Assembly (NCBI GenBank): GCA_036759185.1
Contig: DAIOVD010000072.1
Span: forward strand, 1 to 20,432
Length of the DNA stretch: 20,432 bases
Direction of reading: 5' to 3'
From: CAMDMI01 sp036759185
Lineage (GTDB): Bacteria > Bacteroidota > Bacteroidia > Cytophagales > Flexibacteraceae
Shown: piece after piece, positions 1-7,207 of the stretch
How positions within the stretch are numbered: position 1 is the stretch's first letter
Layout: the number at the start of each line of letters is the position of its first letter
Program-made: the position numbers and the translations under genes
Notes under the pieces: model-generated
Databases searched by the model: none
Seen by the model: the letters and a program-made list of their open reading frames with translations, nothing else
What the model was told of the DNA's origin: nothing

Positions 1-1
1 T

Positions 2-3000
2 ACACTGAACATCTCGGTGAATCCATCTCAACCTGTTTCAGTATCAATCAGTAATTCTGTGGGAGGTGCAGCAATATGTGCCGGACAGAGCGTCACCTTT
101 AATTCATCTGCAGTTAATGGTGGTTCTGCCCCTGGTTATAGCTGGCGGATCAATGGAAATACATTCAGTGGTAACACTGGTTCATCGTTTACCAGTACAA
201 CCCTGCAAAATGGCGATCAGGTGAGTCTGGTCCTCAGCAGCAATGCATCCTGTCCGTTTCCTGCCCAGGCTACATCAAGCAGTATTTCCATGGTGGTGAA
301 TCCGGTTCTGGTGCCAACAGTGAACATTACTTCGAACACAGGCAGCAACCAGACTTGCGCCGGAAATACTCTTATTCTGACAGCAAATGCAAGCAATCCT
401 GGCGATTCTCCAAACTACCAATGGTTCCAGAACGGGAGTCCTTTGACAGGAGAGACCAATTCTACCTTTACCATACCATCGAATCTTACCGGAAGCACAG
501 GCTTTACAGTTCAACTTACATCCAATGCCATTTGCGTGAATCCCACTCAGGTTACTTCCGCTAGTTATAATGTGACTGTGGTTTCGAATGTGGCACCAAC
601 GGTTTCGGTGACATCGACTTTGGGTACTGGACCAGTTTGCGTCGGAACCTCCATCACTTTTACTGCCAGCCCTGTAAATGGGGGTACTTCACCAACCTTC
701 CAATGGCAGAAAAACAATACCGATATTCCAGGGCAAACCGGATCTGTATTCACCAGTACCACTCTGGCCAACAACGATCAGATCACAGTTCGGATGACAT
801 CCAATGATCCGTGTGCCAGTACACCAACTGCCACTTCTCAGCCAGTGACGGTGAGTATCGTGTCTACATTGCCAACTTCTGTTACCGCTACCTCCTCTGT
901 TTCCGGAAATACAATTTGTGCCGGTACATCGGTTACGTTTACGGCCAACCCTGTCAATGGTGGAAGTAACCCCGCATACCAATGGTCTGTAAACGGTGTA
1001 ACCCAGGCCGGTGAAACCGAATCTACTTTCACCACCAGTTCGCTGAGCAACAATGCTCAGGTTCGGGTTCGACTCACATCGTCCTATTCATGTGCTACCC
1101 CAACTACTGTGACTTCATCGCCGGTTGTGATGACGGTGAGTCCATCGGTAACCCCTACCCTGGCGGTAATCAGCACACAAGGTAACTTCGCCTGTGCCGG
1201 TTCCAGTATTTTGCTTGTAGCAAATTATACAAATGGAGGATCCAATCCTCAGTTCCAGTGGTATTTCAACGGATCACCCCTCACCGATTCCAACAACGAT
1301 TCGCTCCTGACTCCAACCGGTTTTGCCGGCACCAATAATTACACCGTTGAGATAACATCGAATGCTTCATGTGTGAATCCACCAACGGTTTTATCTTCTG
1401 CCTATACGGTTAGTGTCGCGGCAAATGTGACTCCGTCTGTATTTGTGAATTCAAGCGTACCAGGCAACACTCTCTGCAACGGTCAAAGCGTGACGTTCAC
1501 CGCCAATCCAACCAATGGAGGCACCGCTCCTTTATACCAATGGCGAATAAACGGGGTGAATGTCGCAGGACAGACCTCCCCTACTTTCACGACATCTTCA
1601 CTTTCAAACAACGATGTGGTGACCGTCCGTCTGAAAACCAGCATCACATGTTCAAGTCCGGATACCGGTATTTCAAATCCGCAGACAATGACCATTACGC
1701 CGAACAGTCCTGCTGCCGTAACGGTAACCAACAATCTGGCGTCCAACACCACTTGCAACGGACAGAACGTTGTCTTCACCGCCAATCCGGTAAACGGAGG
1801 CACGAATCCATCCTATCAGTGGATACTGAATGGTGCTGATCTTCCGGGACAAACCAACCCGACATGGTCCAGTTTCACATTGGCCAATGGCAATCAGGTT
1901 TCGGTGAGAATCACATCGAACTCAGCCTGTGCTACTCCAAATACGGCGACTTCTACTCCTGTCGTGATGACGGTGAATCCAACGGTCACTCCTTTGGTTT
2001 CGCTGAGTTCTAACCCTACCGGCGTTTCTTTCTGTGCCGGAACAACCATCCAGATGACTGCTATTCCGGAAAATGGCGGAACCGCTCCTGTCTATGAATG
2101 GAAAGTGAACAACAATGTGGTTCCGGGACAAACGGGTTCTGTTTTGAACTTTGTATTAACAACCCCTTCAACGGTGACCGCCACACTAATTTCAAATGCA
2201 GCCTGCGCCAATCCGGTTCAGGTAACATCGGGAGGGCAACTGTTCTCCGTTACCCCACCACAAGTGGTTACAGCTCAGGCCGACACTGCTGTTTGTGAGG
2301 CGACCGGTTCCTTCCAGCTTACCGCCAGTCCGGCCGGAGGTTCATGGAGTGGAACAGGTGTGAGTTCAACAGGATCATATACGCCTGGTTCAACCGGTTC
2401 AACCAAAGTTTACTACTCTGTTCCCGCCAACGGAAACCTGTGTGCAGGGACAGATTCCGTCCTGATTACTGTCAAAGCAAGGCCGGTGATTACATTTAGT
2501 AACCAGGGACCTTTCTGCCAGACAGCGCCTGCTGTTCAGCTTACAGCCAATCCAACCGGAGGTACATGGACAGGAACTGGTGTTACGACAAGCGGATTAT
2601 TCACACCATCCACAGCCGGAGCAGGACAAACCTCAGTGCTGTACCTGGCAAATGTGAACGGATGTTCCAGTTCCAAAGTATTGTCAATTCAAGTCAATGC
2701 TCCACCAACGGTGGATGTAGGCGGCAACGAAACGGTCTGTTTCTCCACTGATGCCTTCCAGCTAAACGGTCTGCCTGCAGGTGGAACCTGGAGTGGTGAT
2801 GGTGTGGATGCTGACGGAACTTTCAATCCTGGTTTTGTTACACCTGGCTCAACCAACAATTTAACCTACACAGTTACAGTCAATGGGTGCACTGCTTCAA
2901 AAACCAAACAGATTGCAGTGACCGATTTTGGTTCACCTTTGAATGTGAATGCCGGAACCGACCAGACTGTCTGTATTTCAGATGCTGCATTTGTGCTCCA

Positions 3001-3877
3001 GGGCATCACAGGGGCAGGTGGATCCTGGACAGGAACCGGTGTGAGTCCAGATGGTATCTTCAATCCAACAATATCCGGAACCGGCTCGTTTACTTTAACT
3101 TACACTGTTTCGTTTACGCAAAGTCCCACCTGCTCGGGTTCCGACACCAAAATAGTGACGGTTCTGGCCGCACCACAGGCACCATCGGTTCAGGGCGATA
3201 CCGTCTGCCGGAGCGGGGCTGCTACATTGGTGGCCAATGGAACTGCTGCTGCTTTTAATTGGTACACCACATCTTCAGGTGGTAATCCGATAATTGGACA
3301 GGCATCTCCTTCGTTTACGACGCCGATACTCAATAGCACCACCACATATTATGTGAGTCAGAAAGCAGGCAGTTGCGAAAGTCCGAGGACAGCAGTAGTG
3401 GCATATGTAAACAACTTCAACAACGCAGCGTTCTCCAATAATGCCGGGTTGCTCACCAGTGAGCCGTCCAACGGACAGGGATATCAGTGGTTACTTTCTG
3501 GAAATCCGATAACAGGTGCCATCAATTCCTCCTATACTCCGCTGGTGAGTGGTGATTACTCTGTGATCATTCGCCTGGATGGTTGTGCTGATACATCTGC
3601 CCAACAATATGTTCTGGTAACTGGTGTGAACGAGTCGAATGGCCAAAACCCTTGGACACTGATTCCAAATCCGGTTCAAACCGATCTGCACATCAAGGCA
3701 GAAGGTCTCACCGAAATCCGGGTCATCAACATGCTGGGACAGTGCGTAAAAACAAAACTATCAGACATAGGACCTGTTACCACAATGTGGATGGGAGATA
3801 TGCCAGACGGAGTGTATCGCATTGAGCTTCGGGGACCTGACCGTATGGAAATGCAGATGATTATTGTGCGGAAATAG
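2..3877 (+). CDS. Giant repeat-rich secreted adhesin-like protein with T9SS tail (5' truncated)
   Basis: The reading frame is open to the window edge; the in-frame GTG at 17 lies inside a repeat and is not a credible start, so the signal peptide and an unknown number of repeats are missing. Visible order: eight Ig-like repeats of about 93 residues (to nt 2260), four repeats of 74-78 residues containing GGTWSGTGV-like motifs (to about 3169), a further Ig-like domain with TTYYVSQ, a linker domain, and a C-terminal sorting domain of about 76 residues (from about 3647) with IPNP, VINMLGQ and DGVYRI. That tail is the hallmark of T9SS cargo, so the protein is inferred to be secreted and anchored at or released from the cell surface. 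Cysteines occur in pairs per Ig-like repeat (CAG near the start, SNAxCA near the end), consistent with disulfides. Surface adhesion or matrix function is inference; no catalytic domain is visible. Confidence 0.9.
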   Translation, partial: TLNISVNPSQPVSVSISNSVGGAAICAGQSVTFNSSAVNGGSAPGYSWRINGNTFSGNTGSSFTSTTLQNGDQVSLVLSSNASCPFPAQATSSSISMVVNPVLVPTVNITSNTGSNQTCAGNTLILTANASNPGDSPNYQWFQNGSPLTGETNSTFTIPSNLTGSTGFTVQLTSNAICVNPTQVTSASYNVTVVSNVAPTVSVTSTLGTGPVCVGTSITFTASPVNGGTSPTFQWQKNNTDIPGQTGSVFTSTTLANNDQITVRMTSNDPCASTPTATSQPVTVSIVSTLPTSVTATSSVSGNTICAGTSVTFTANPVNGGSNPAYQWSVNGVTQAGETESTFTTSSLSNNAQVRVRLTSSYSCATPTTVTSSPVVMTVSPSVTPTLAVISTQGNFACAGSSILLVANYTNGGSNPQFQWYFNGSPLTDSNNDSLLTPTGFAGTNNYTVEITSNASCVNPPTVLSSAYTVSVAANVTPSVFVNSSVPGNTLCNGQSVTFTANPTNGGTAPLYQWRINGVNVAGQTSPTFTTSSLSNNDVVTVRLKTSITCSSPDTGISNPQTMTITPNSPAAVTVTNNLASNTTCNGQNVVFTANPVNGGTNPSYQWILNGADLPGQTNPTWSSFTLANGNQVSVRITSNSACATPNTATSTPVVMTVNPTVTPLVSLSSNPTGVSFCAGTTIQMTAIPENGGTAPVYEWKVNNNVVPGQTGSVLNFVLTTPSTVTATLISNAACANPVQVTSGGQLFSVTPPQVVTAQADTAVCEATGSFQLTASPAGGSWSGTGVSSTGSYTPGSTGSTKVYYSVPANGNLCAGTDSVLITVKARPVITFSNQGPFCQTAPAVQLTANPTGGTWTGTGVTTSGLFTPSTAGAGQTSVLYLANVNGCSSSKVLSIQVNAPPTVDVGGNETVCFSTDAFQLNGLPAGGTWSGDGVDADGTFNPGFVTPGSTNNLTYTVTVNGCTASKTKQIAVTDFGSPLNVNAGTDQTVCISDAAFVLQGITGAGGSWTGTGVSPDGIFNPTISGTGSFTLTYTVSFTQSPTCSGSDTKIVTVLAAPQAPSVQGDTVCRSGAATLVANGTAAAFNWYTTSSGGNPIIGQASPSFTTPILNSTTTYYVSQKAGSCESPRTAVVAYVNNFNNAAFSNNAGLLTSEPSNGQGYQWLLSGNPITGAINSSYTPLVSGDYSVIIRLDGCADTSAQQYVLVTGVNESNGQNPWTLIPNPVQTDLHIKAEGLTEIRVINMLGQCVKTKLSDIGPVTTMWMGDMPDGVYRIELRGPDRMEMQMIIVRK
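11..2260 (+). repeat. Eight tandem Ig-like repeats, about 279 bp each
   Basis: The first conserved Cys codon of each repeat lies at 77, 356, 638, 917, 1193, 1475, 1754 and 2033, giving spacings of 276-282 bp (92-94 residues). Shared core: CxGxxVTFTANPVNGG, YQW, NG, GQT, VRxTSN and SACA. Repeats are diverged at the DNA level rather than identical, and they follow an A-B-C order with a period of three units (837-840 bp). Confidence 0.9.
2261..3169 (+). repeat. Four tandem GGTWSGTGV-type repeats, 222-234 bp each
   Basis: A different repeat family follows the Ig-like array in the same gene. Cys codons at 2294, 2516, 2738 and 2972 (next at 3206, in the following domain) give spacings of 74, 74, 78 and 78 residues. 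Each unit has a VCxxxxAFQL start, a GGTWSGTGV-like centre and a GxFxP segment. Such repeats are common in large Bacteroidota surface proteins; their function is not established from sequence. Confidence 0.85.
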
Positions 3878-4023
3878 AATAAGGAGTTCAACGATTGAAG
3901 CATGAAGCGAACAAGGGACCCTGATTTAGGTACTCCGGTGATATGGACGTATGTGTTTGTTCTATTCAATTTAGAAAAGAGCAAGTCGCAAACTGTACCA
4001 TTATCCCCGAAACGTGATGCCTT

Positions 4024-5253
4024 ATGAGGAACGTCTCAGGAAAAATCCGGACCAAACCTATGTGGTATCAAACCCGTTATGAAGATACATTCAAACGATT
4101 CCCTGCCTGGATTCTTCTCTTCTCCTTTTCAACAGCGTTTTCCCAATCCCAACCTACGTTCGGACCCGAAAAAAAAGTAACCCTCCTTGGCTGGCAAACC
4201 GATGCCATGGAACCTTTCATTTCAACGGACGGGTCCACTTTGTTTTTCAATTCGCTAAACACCGGTGGAAATACCAATTTACACTATGCCTCGTTTGTGA
4301 ACGATTCAACTTTTCAATGGGAAGCTGTTGTGAACGGTACCTTTGATCCTGCGCCGAATCACCTGGATGGTGTTCCGTCAATGGATTCGGCAGGGAATTT
4401 CTACTGGGTTTCTCTGCGTGGATATCCAGCCTTTCCCGACAATCTGCACAAAGGAAAATACTCAGTTGGACAGGTCACACAGATCAACCGGGTGCACGGC
4501 AATTTCAACATTCCTGTTTTTTCGCCACCGTTTGGATGGCTTATAATGGACGCAGCCATTACACCCGACGGAAACCAGTTGCTGTACTGCAATTCTCTTT
4601 TCGATTTTGGGAATACCATTTGCAGTGGCATTCCATGTCAATCCATCCTGGGAATGGCTAAAAAAACGACTGATTCCAGTTTCACTAAAATGGGAACATC
4701 CGATTCAGTTTTAAGTGAGATAAATGACACGGCTTCGTATATCATATATGCACCTCAACTCACCCGAGATGGGCTTGAGCTCTATTTTACACGACTACTA
4801 AAAGGAAGTTTTAATACCGAAATCTGCGTTGCGGTCCGCACATCGGCGACCGGAAATTTCAGTCAACCTACCGTGATCTGGTCTAATCCCGGTTATGTGC
4901 CCGAAGCAGCAAGTCCCAGCGTTGACAAGCAGAAATTGTACTACCACCAGAAAGACAATTCAGGTCAATACAAAATTTGGCTTCGCTATCGTTCACCGCA
5001 AACGATGGTCGAAGAACCAACGTTCAAAAAAACCTTAAGGGTTTATCCAAATCCTGCAACAAGCGGTTTTTTCATCGACATTCCCCATTCCCGGTTTCCG
5101 TTTTCGGTTATGATGTACAATTCAACCGGCCAGGTCGTTTATCAATCATCCAATGAAGTCTCCGTTTCTATCGGAAAAATTCCAACCGGTGTTTACCGCA
5201 TTTCCGTCATTCAAAATGGAGAACAATGGAATTCGATTCTGGTGAAAAAATAG
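4024..5253 (+). CDS. Secreted PD40 beta-propeller protein with T9SS sorting domain
   Basis: 409 residues from the ATG at 4024. A signal peptide-like stretch sits at residues 25-41 (FKRFPAWILLFSF then AFSQ), preceded by about 24 extra residues, so the true start may be the in-frame ATG at 4060 or another later codon. PD40/WD40-like blades are seen at ISTDGSTLFF (66-75), ITPDGNQLLY (179-188), LTRDGLELYF (247-256) and SVDKQKLYY (299-307). The last 70 residues (VYPNPATSGFFID, MYNSTGQVVY, PTGVYRISV, ending in VKK) form a type A T9SS sorting domain. It is therefore expected to be exported and carried across the outer membrane. PD40 propellers usually bind ligands or peptidoglycan-associated partners; no catalytic residues can be pointed to. 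It lies 146 bp after the giant adhesin gene on the same strand. Confidence 0.8.
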   Translation: MRNVSGKIRTKPMWYQTRYEDTFKRFPAWILLFSFSTAFSQSQPTFGPEKKVTLLGWQTDAMEPFISTDGSTLFFNSLNTGGNTNLHYASFVNDSTFQWEAVVNGTFDPAPNHLDGVPSMDSAGNFYWVSLRGYPAFPDNLHKGKYSVGQVTQINRVHGNFNIPVFSPPFGWLIMDAAITPDGNQLLYCNSLFDFGNTICSGIPCQSILGMAKKTTDSSFTKMGTSDSVLSEINDTASYIIYAPQLTRDGLELYFTRLLKGSFNTEICVAVRTSATGNFSQPTVIWSNPGYVPEAASPSVDKQKLYYHQKDNSGQYKIWLRYRSPQTMVEEPTFKKTLRVYPNPATSGFFIDIPHSRFPFSVMMYNSTGQVVYQSSNEVSVSIGKIPTGVYRISVIQNGEQWNSILVKK

Positions 5254-5472
5254 ACTTATCCTGCAGAATGCCATTTCGAAAAGGCACAACCATTTGGGGG
5301 ATTTGCAGTAAATCAAGATGTTTGAATTTCACGCATAAATTCCAACAAACAGAATTTTCGCCGTCCTTATCCATTTATGTCAATCGTTATGAGCGTTTCA
5401 CAGGAATTCATGACTCAAGGGAAGAGGATTTTGAATTGACAGAATTTTTACTAAAACAATACCGGACTACCT

Positions 5473-6312
5473 ATGAATTCAAAAGTGAAAAACCATTTTG
5501 TGACCACTATTTTGCTTTTTACATGTACCCTCATTTTTGGACAAACGCCAAAATATACAGCAGCCCAGGATTCAATCATTGAAACTTACTTAAATAATGG
5601 TGCCTACAAGTACCATTATACCCTGCAAGGTTGGGACGACAACATCAACCTTGCACTGAAGAAAGACTCCACCATCGCTTTACTTTGGCAGTTAAAAGCA
5701 TTGCCCCTTTGGAAGTCGAAAAAGTATGAAATGGCCTTACGCTGCTATGACAAAGCTGTATTGATTGACAGGGCAAAATATTTGGGGCGAAGAGGCTATC
5801 TGAAATGCATTTTTCAAAAAGATTACAAAGGGGCTATTGCGGATATGGAAATGGCTCAAAAGGAATTTGGTTACGGCTTTCAAAACGATCATTCCTATTC
5901 TTTTTATATTTCGCTTTGTCACTTACAACTCAATGAATTTGAAAAAGCGGAACTTGTCTTACAAATTGACTTAGAGAAAAGTATGAGAGAGCATGGAGAA
6001 AACTGGATAAGTTTTCTCAATCTATTCTACGCAGGTGTTATTCAATACGAATTAAAGAACTACGACAAAGCGATCACCTACTTCAACAAGTCACTCAAAA
6101 TTTACAGCAATTTCTCCGACGCCAAATACTACAAGGGATTATGCTTGTTGCAAAAAGGCGACAAATCCGGTGCCGAAGCATTAATGAGAGAAGCCAAAAC
6201 CAATTTTGAACAGGGATATACTATTAACGAAGATGATGCATTTTATGAAGTATATCCTTACAAAGTGAATTGGTATACAGCAAAATGGACCATACCGAAT
6301 TATAAAGAATAG
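5473..6312 (+). CDS. Exported tetratricopeptide-repeat protein
   Basis: 279 residues starting at ATG 5473; the N-terminus has basic residues, a hydrophobic stretch (FVTTILLFTCTLIF) and a GQ cleavage site near residue 24, a classical signal peptide without a lipobox cysteine. The rest is helical with TPR-like units: KYEMALRCYDKAVLID (about 78-93), DYKGAIADMEMAQKEF (about 117-132), NEFEKAELVL, NYDKAITYFNKSLKIY (about 196-211) and a closing unit with GDKSGAEALM. TPRs mediate protein-protein contacts, so a periplasmic scaffold role is likely, but the partner is unknown. By eye this gene and the next are more A+T rich than the surface-protein genes before them. The upstream spacer (5254-5472) shows no convincing promoter. 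Confidence 0.8.
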   Translation: MNSKVKNHFVTTILLFTCTLIFGQTPKYTAAQDSIIETYLNNGAYKYHYTLQGWDDNINLALKKDSTIALLWQLKALPLWKSKKYEMALRCYDKAVLIDRAKYLGRRGYLKCIFQKDYKGAIADMEMAQKEFGYGFQNDHSYSFYISLCHLQLNEFEKAELVLQIDLEKSMREHGENWISFLNLFYAGVIQYELKNYDKAITYFNKSLKIYSNFSDAKYYKGLCLLQKGDKSGAEALMREAKTNFEQGYTINEDDAFYEVYPYKVNWYTAKWTIPNYKE

Positions 6313-6600
6313 CTAACTTAATCCGACGTGTTACATTGATTGACAAAGCGAAATTGCCATTCACTTTCCTCAACCCAGGTTCATGCCACCCAAATCAAAA
6401 GTTGGGTCCTTCAAAAACAAGAACTTTTCTTTGCATTTTCGTAAATCCTCAAGGCCAGTTCCCGGCAATCTATGTGCATAAAACTCCGTCCGTATTTGAG
6501 CCCTTCAAATTGACAGTTGTTTTCCCCAGTATTCACAAATCTGTCGGTTACACACTCCGAAATTCAATTGATTCCAGGTAGCAATCAGAACCTAATTTAC
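6313..6600 (+). other. Spacer without a supported gene
   Basis: An 81-codon open frame starting at a TTG (6336-6581) exists here, but it has no recognisable motif and a composition unlike a real protein, so I do not call it. No hairpin with a T-run and no TAnnTTTG element was found. Confidence 0.5.
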
Positions 6601-7092
6601 ATGGGACGGACAACAATAATCGGCACTTTGTTTACCATAATAAGCCTGGCAAGCATCCCAACATTTGTGTTACCATTGGCAACAATGATCCCGTTCGCAT
6701 TGCCAATAGAACTGTTCTTCTCCAGGGTATTTGATCATGCAAACTACAACAGAACCGGATACTCGGTCATTGCAATCCTATCTGTATTGTGCCTCGTAAC
6801 GACATATCTTTTCTTCAACAGATTCATTAAAGACATAACGGCAAAAGGAAAAATAAACGTCATCACTTTTACGGCATTCTTGTCAGTTCAACTTTTCATT
6901 ATTCACCCTTTGTTTTTCTATATCGAAACCTCAAAAAACTGGAGCAGAGCAGGTGATGGTCAATTCATTTTTGGAATTGCTGCAACGTTTCCAATCAGCA
7001 GTTTCGTTTTCTTGCTCTTTGGGGTATTGACCGATATACTCCAAAGGACAATTTGGGCGAAATTAAAAACGGAAGCGAAATCGGAGAGATAG
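6601..7092 (+). CDS. Small four-helix integral membrane protein, unrecognised
   Basis: 163 residues from the ATG at 6601. The frame is open back to a TTG at 6517, but the residues before Met (6601) are polar and unlike a leader, while the ATG directly precedes a hydrophobic helix. Four hydrophobic segments are visible: about residues 5-35, 52-70, 84-104 and 119-142, separated by short charged loops (for example NRFIKDITAKGK), ending in a basic tail (KLKTEAKSER). I do not recognise the family and see no catalytic or metal-binding motif. It is convergent with the secreted paralogue at 7208-9457. Confidence 0.65.
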   Translation: MGRTTIIGTLFTIISLASIPTFVLPLATMIPFALPIELFFSRVFDHANYNRTGYSVIAILSVLCLVTTYLFFNRFIKDITAKGKINVITFTAFLSVQLFIIHPLFFYIETSKNWSRAGDGQFIFGIAATFPISSFVFLLFGVLTDILQRTIWAKLKTEAKSER

Positions 7093-7100
7093 CATGCTGG

Positions 7101-7126
7101 TTCAATCTTTCGATGAGAAAGACTGA
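7101..7126 (+). terminator. Hairpin between convergent genes, possible terminator
   Basis: Arms TCTTTC (7106-7111) and GAAAGA (7117-7122) enclose a 5-nt loop, and the stem extends by TTCA/TGAA across one mismatch. It sits 9 bp after the + strand stop codon and is followed by AT-rich sequence, but not by a clean T-run, so termination activity is uncertain. Confidence 0.4.
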
Positions 7127-7207
7127 AATTAATTCAATTTGAATCCCTCTAATAAACCGATCGGTCAATTCAGCCCAAAATCCACATCGTCCTGTTTCCA
7201 TTCATCG

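Noticed and set aside
17..19. GTG at 17 as the start of the giant adhesin gene
   Set aside because: It lies within an Ig-like repeat boundary, with no signal peptide after it and an open frame before it; the gene continues outside the window.
11..2260. Possible CRISPR or DNA-level satellite from the 279-bp periodicity
   Set aside because: The periodicity is in frame with a single long coding sequence, units are diverged at DNA level and the conserved parts are protein motifs.
5226..5582. 118-codon + frame bridging the PD40 and TPR genes
   Set aside because: Overlaps the C-terminal sorting domain of one gene and the signal peptide of the next in a different frame, with no homology marks.
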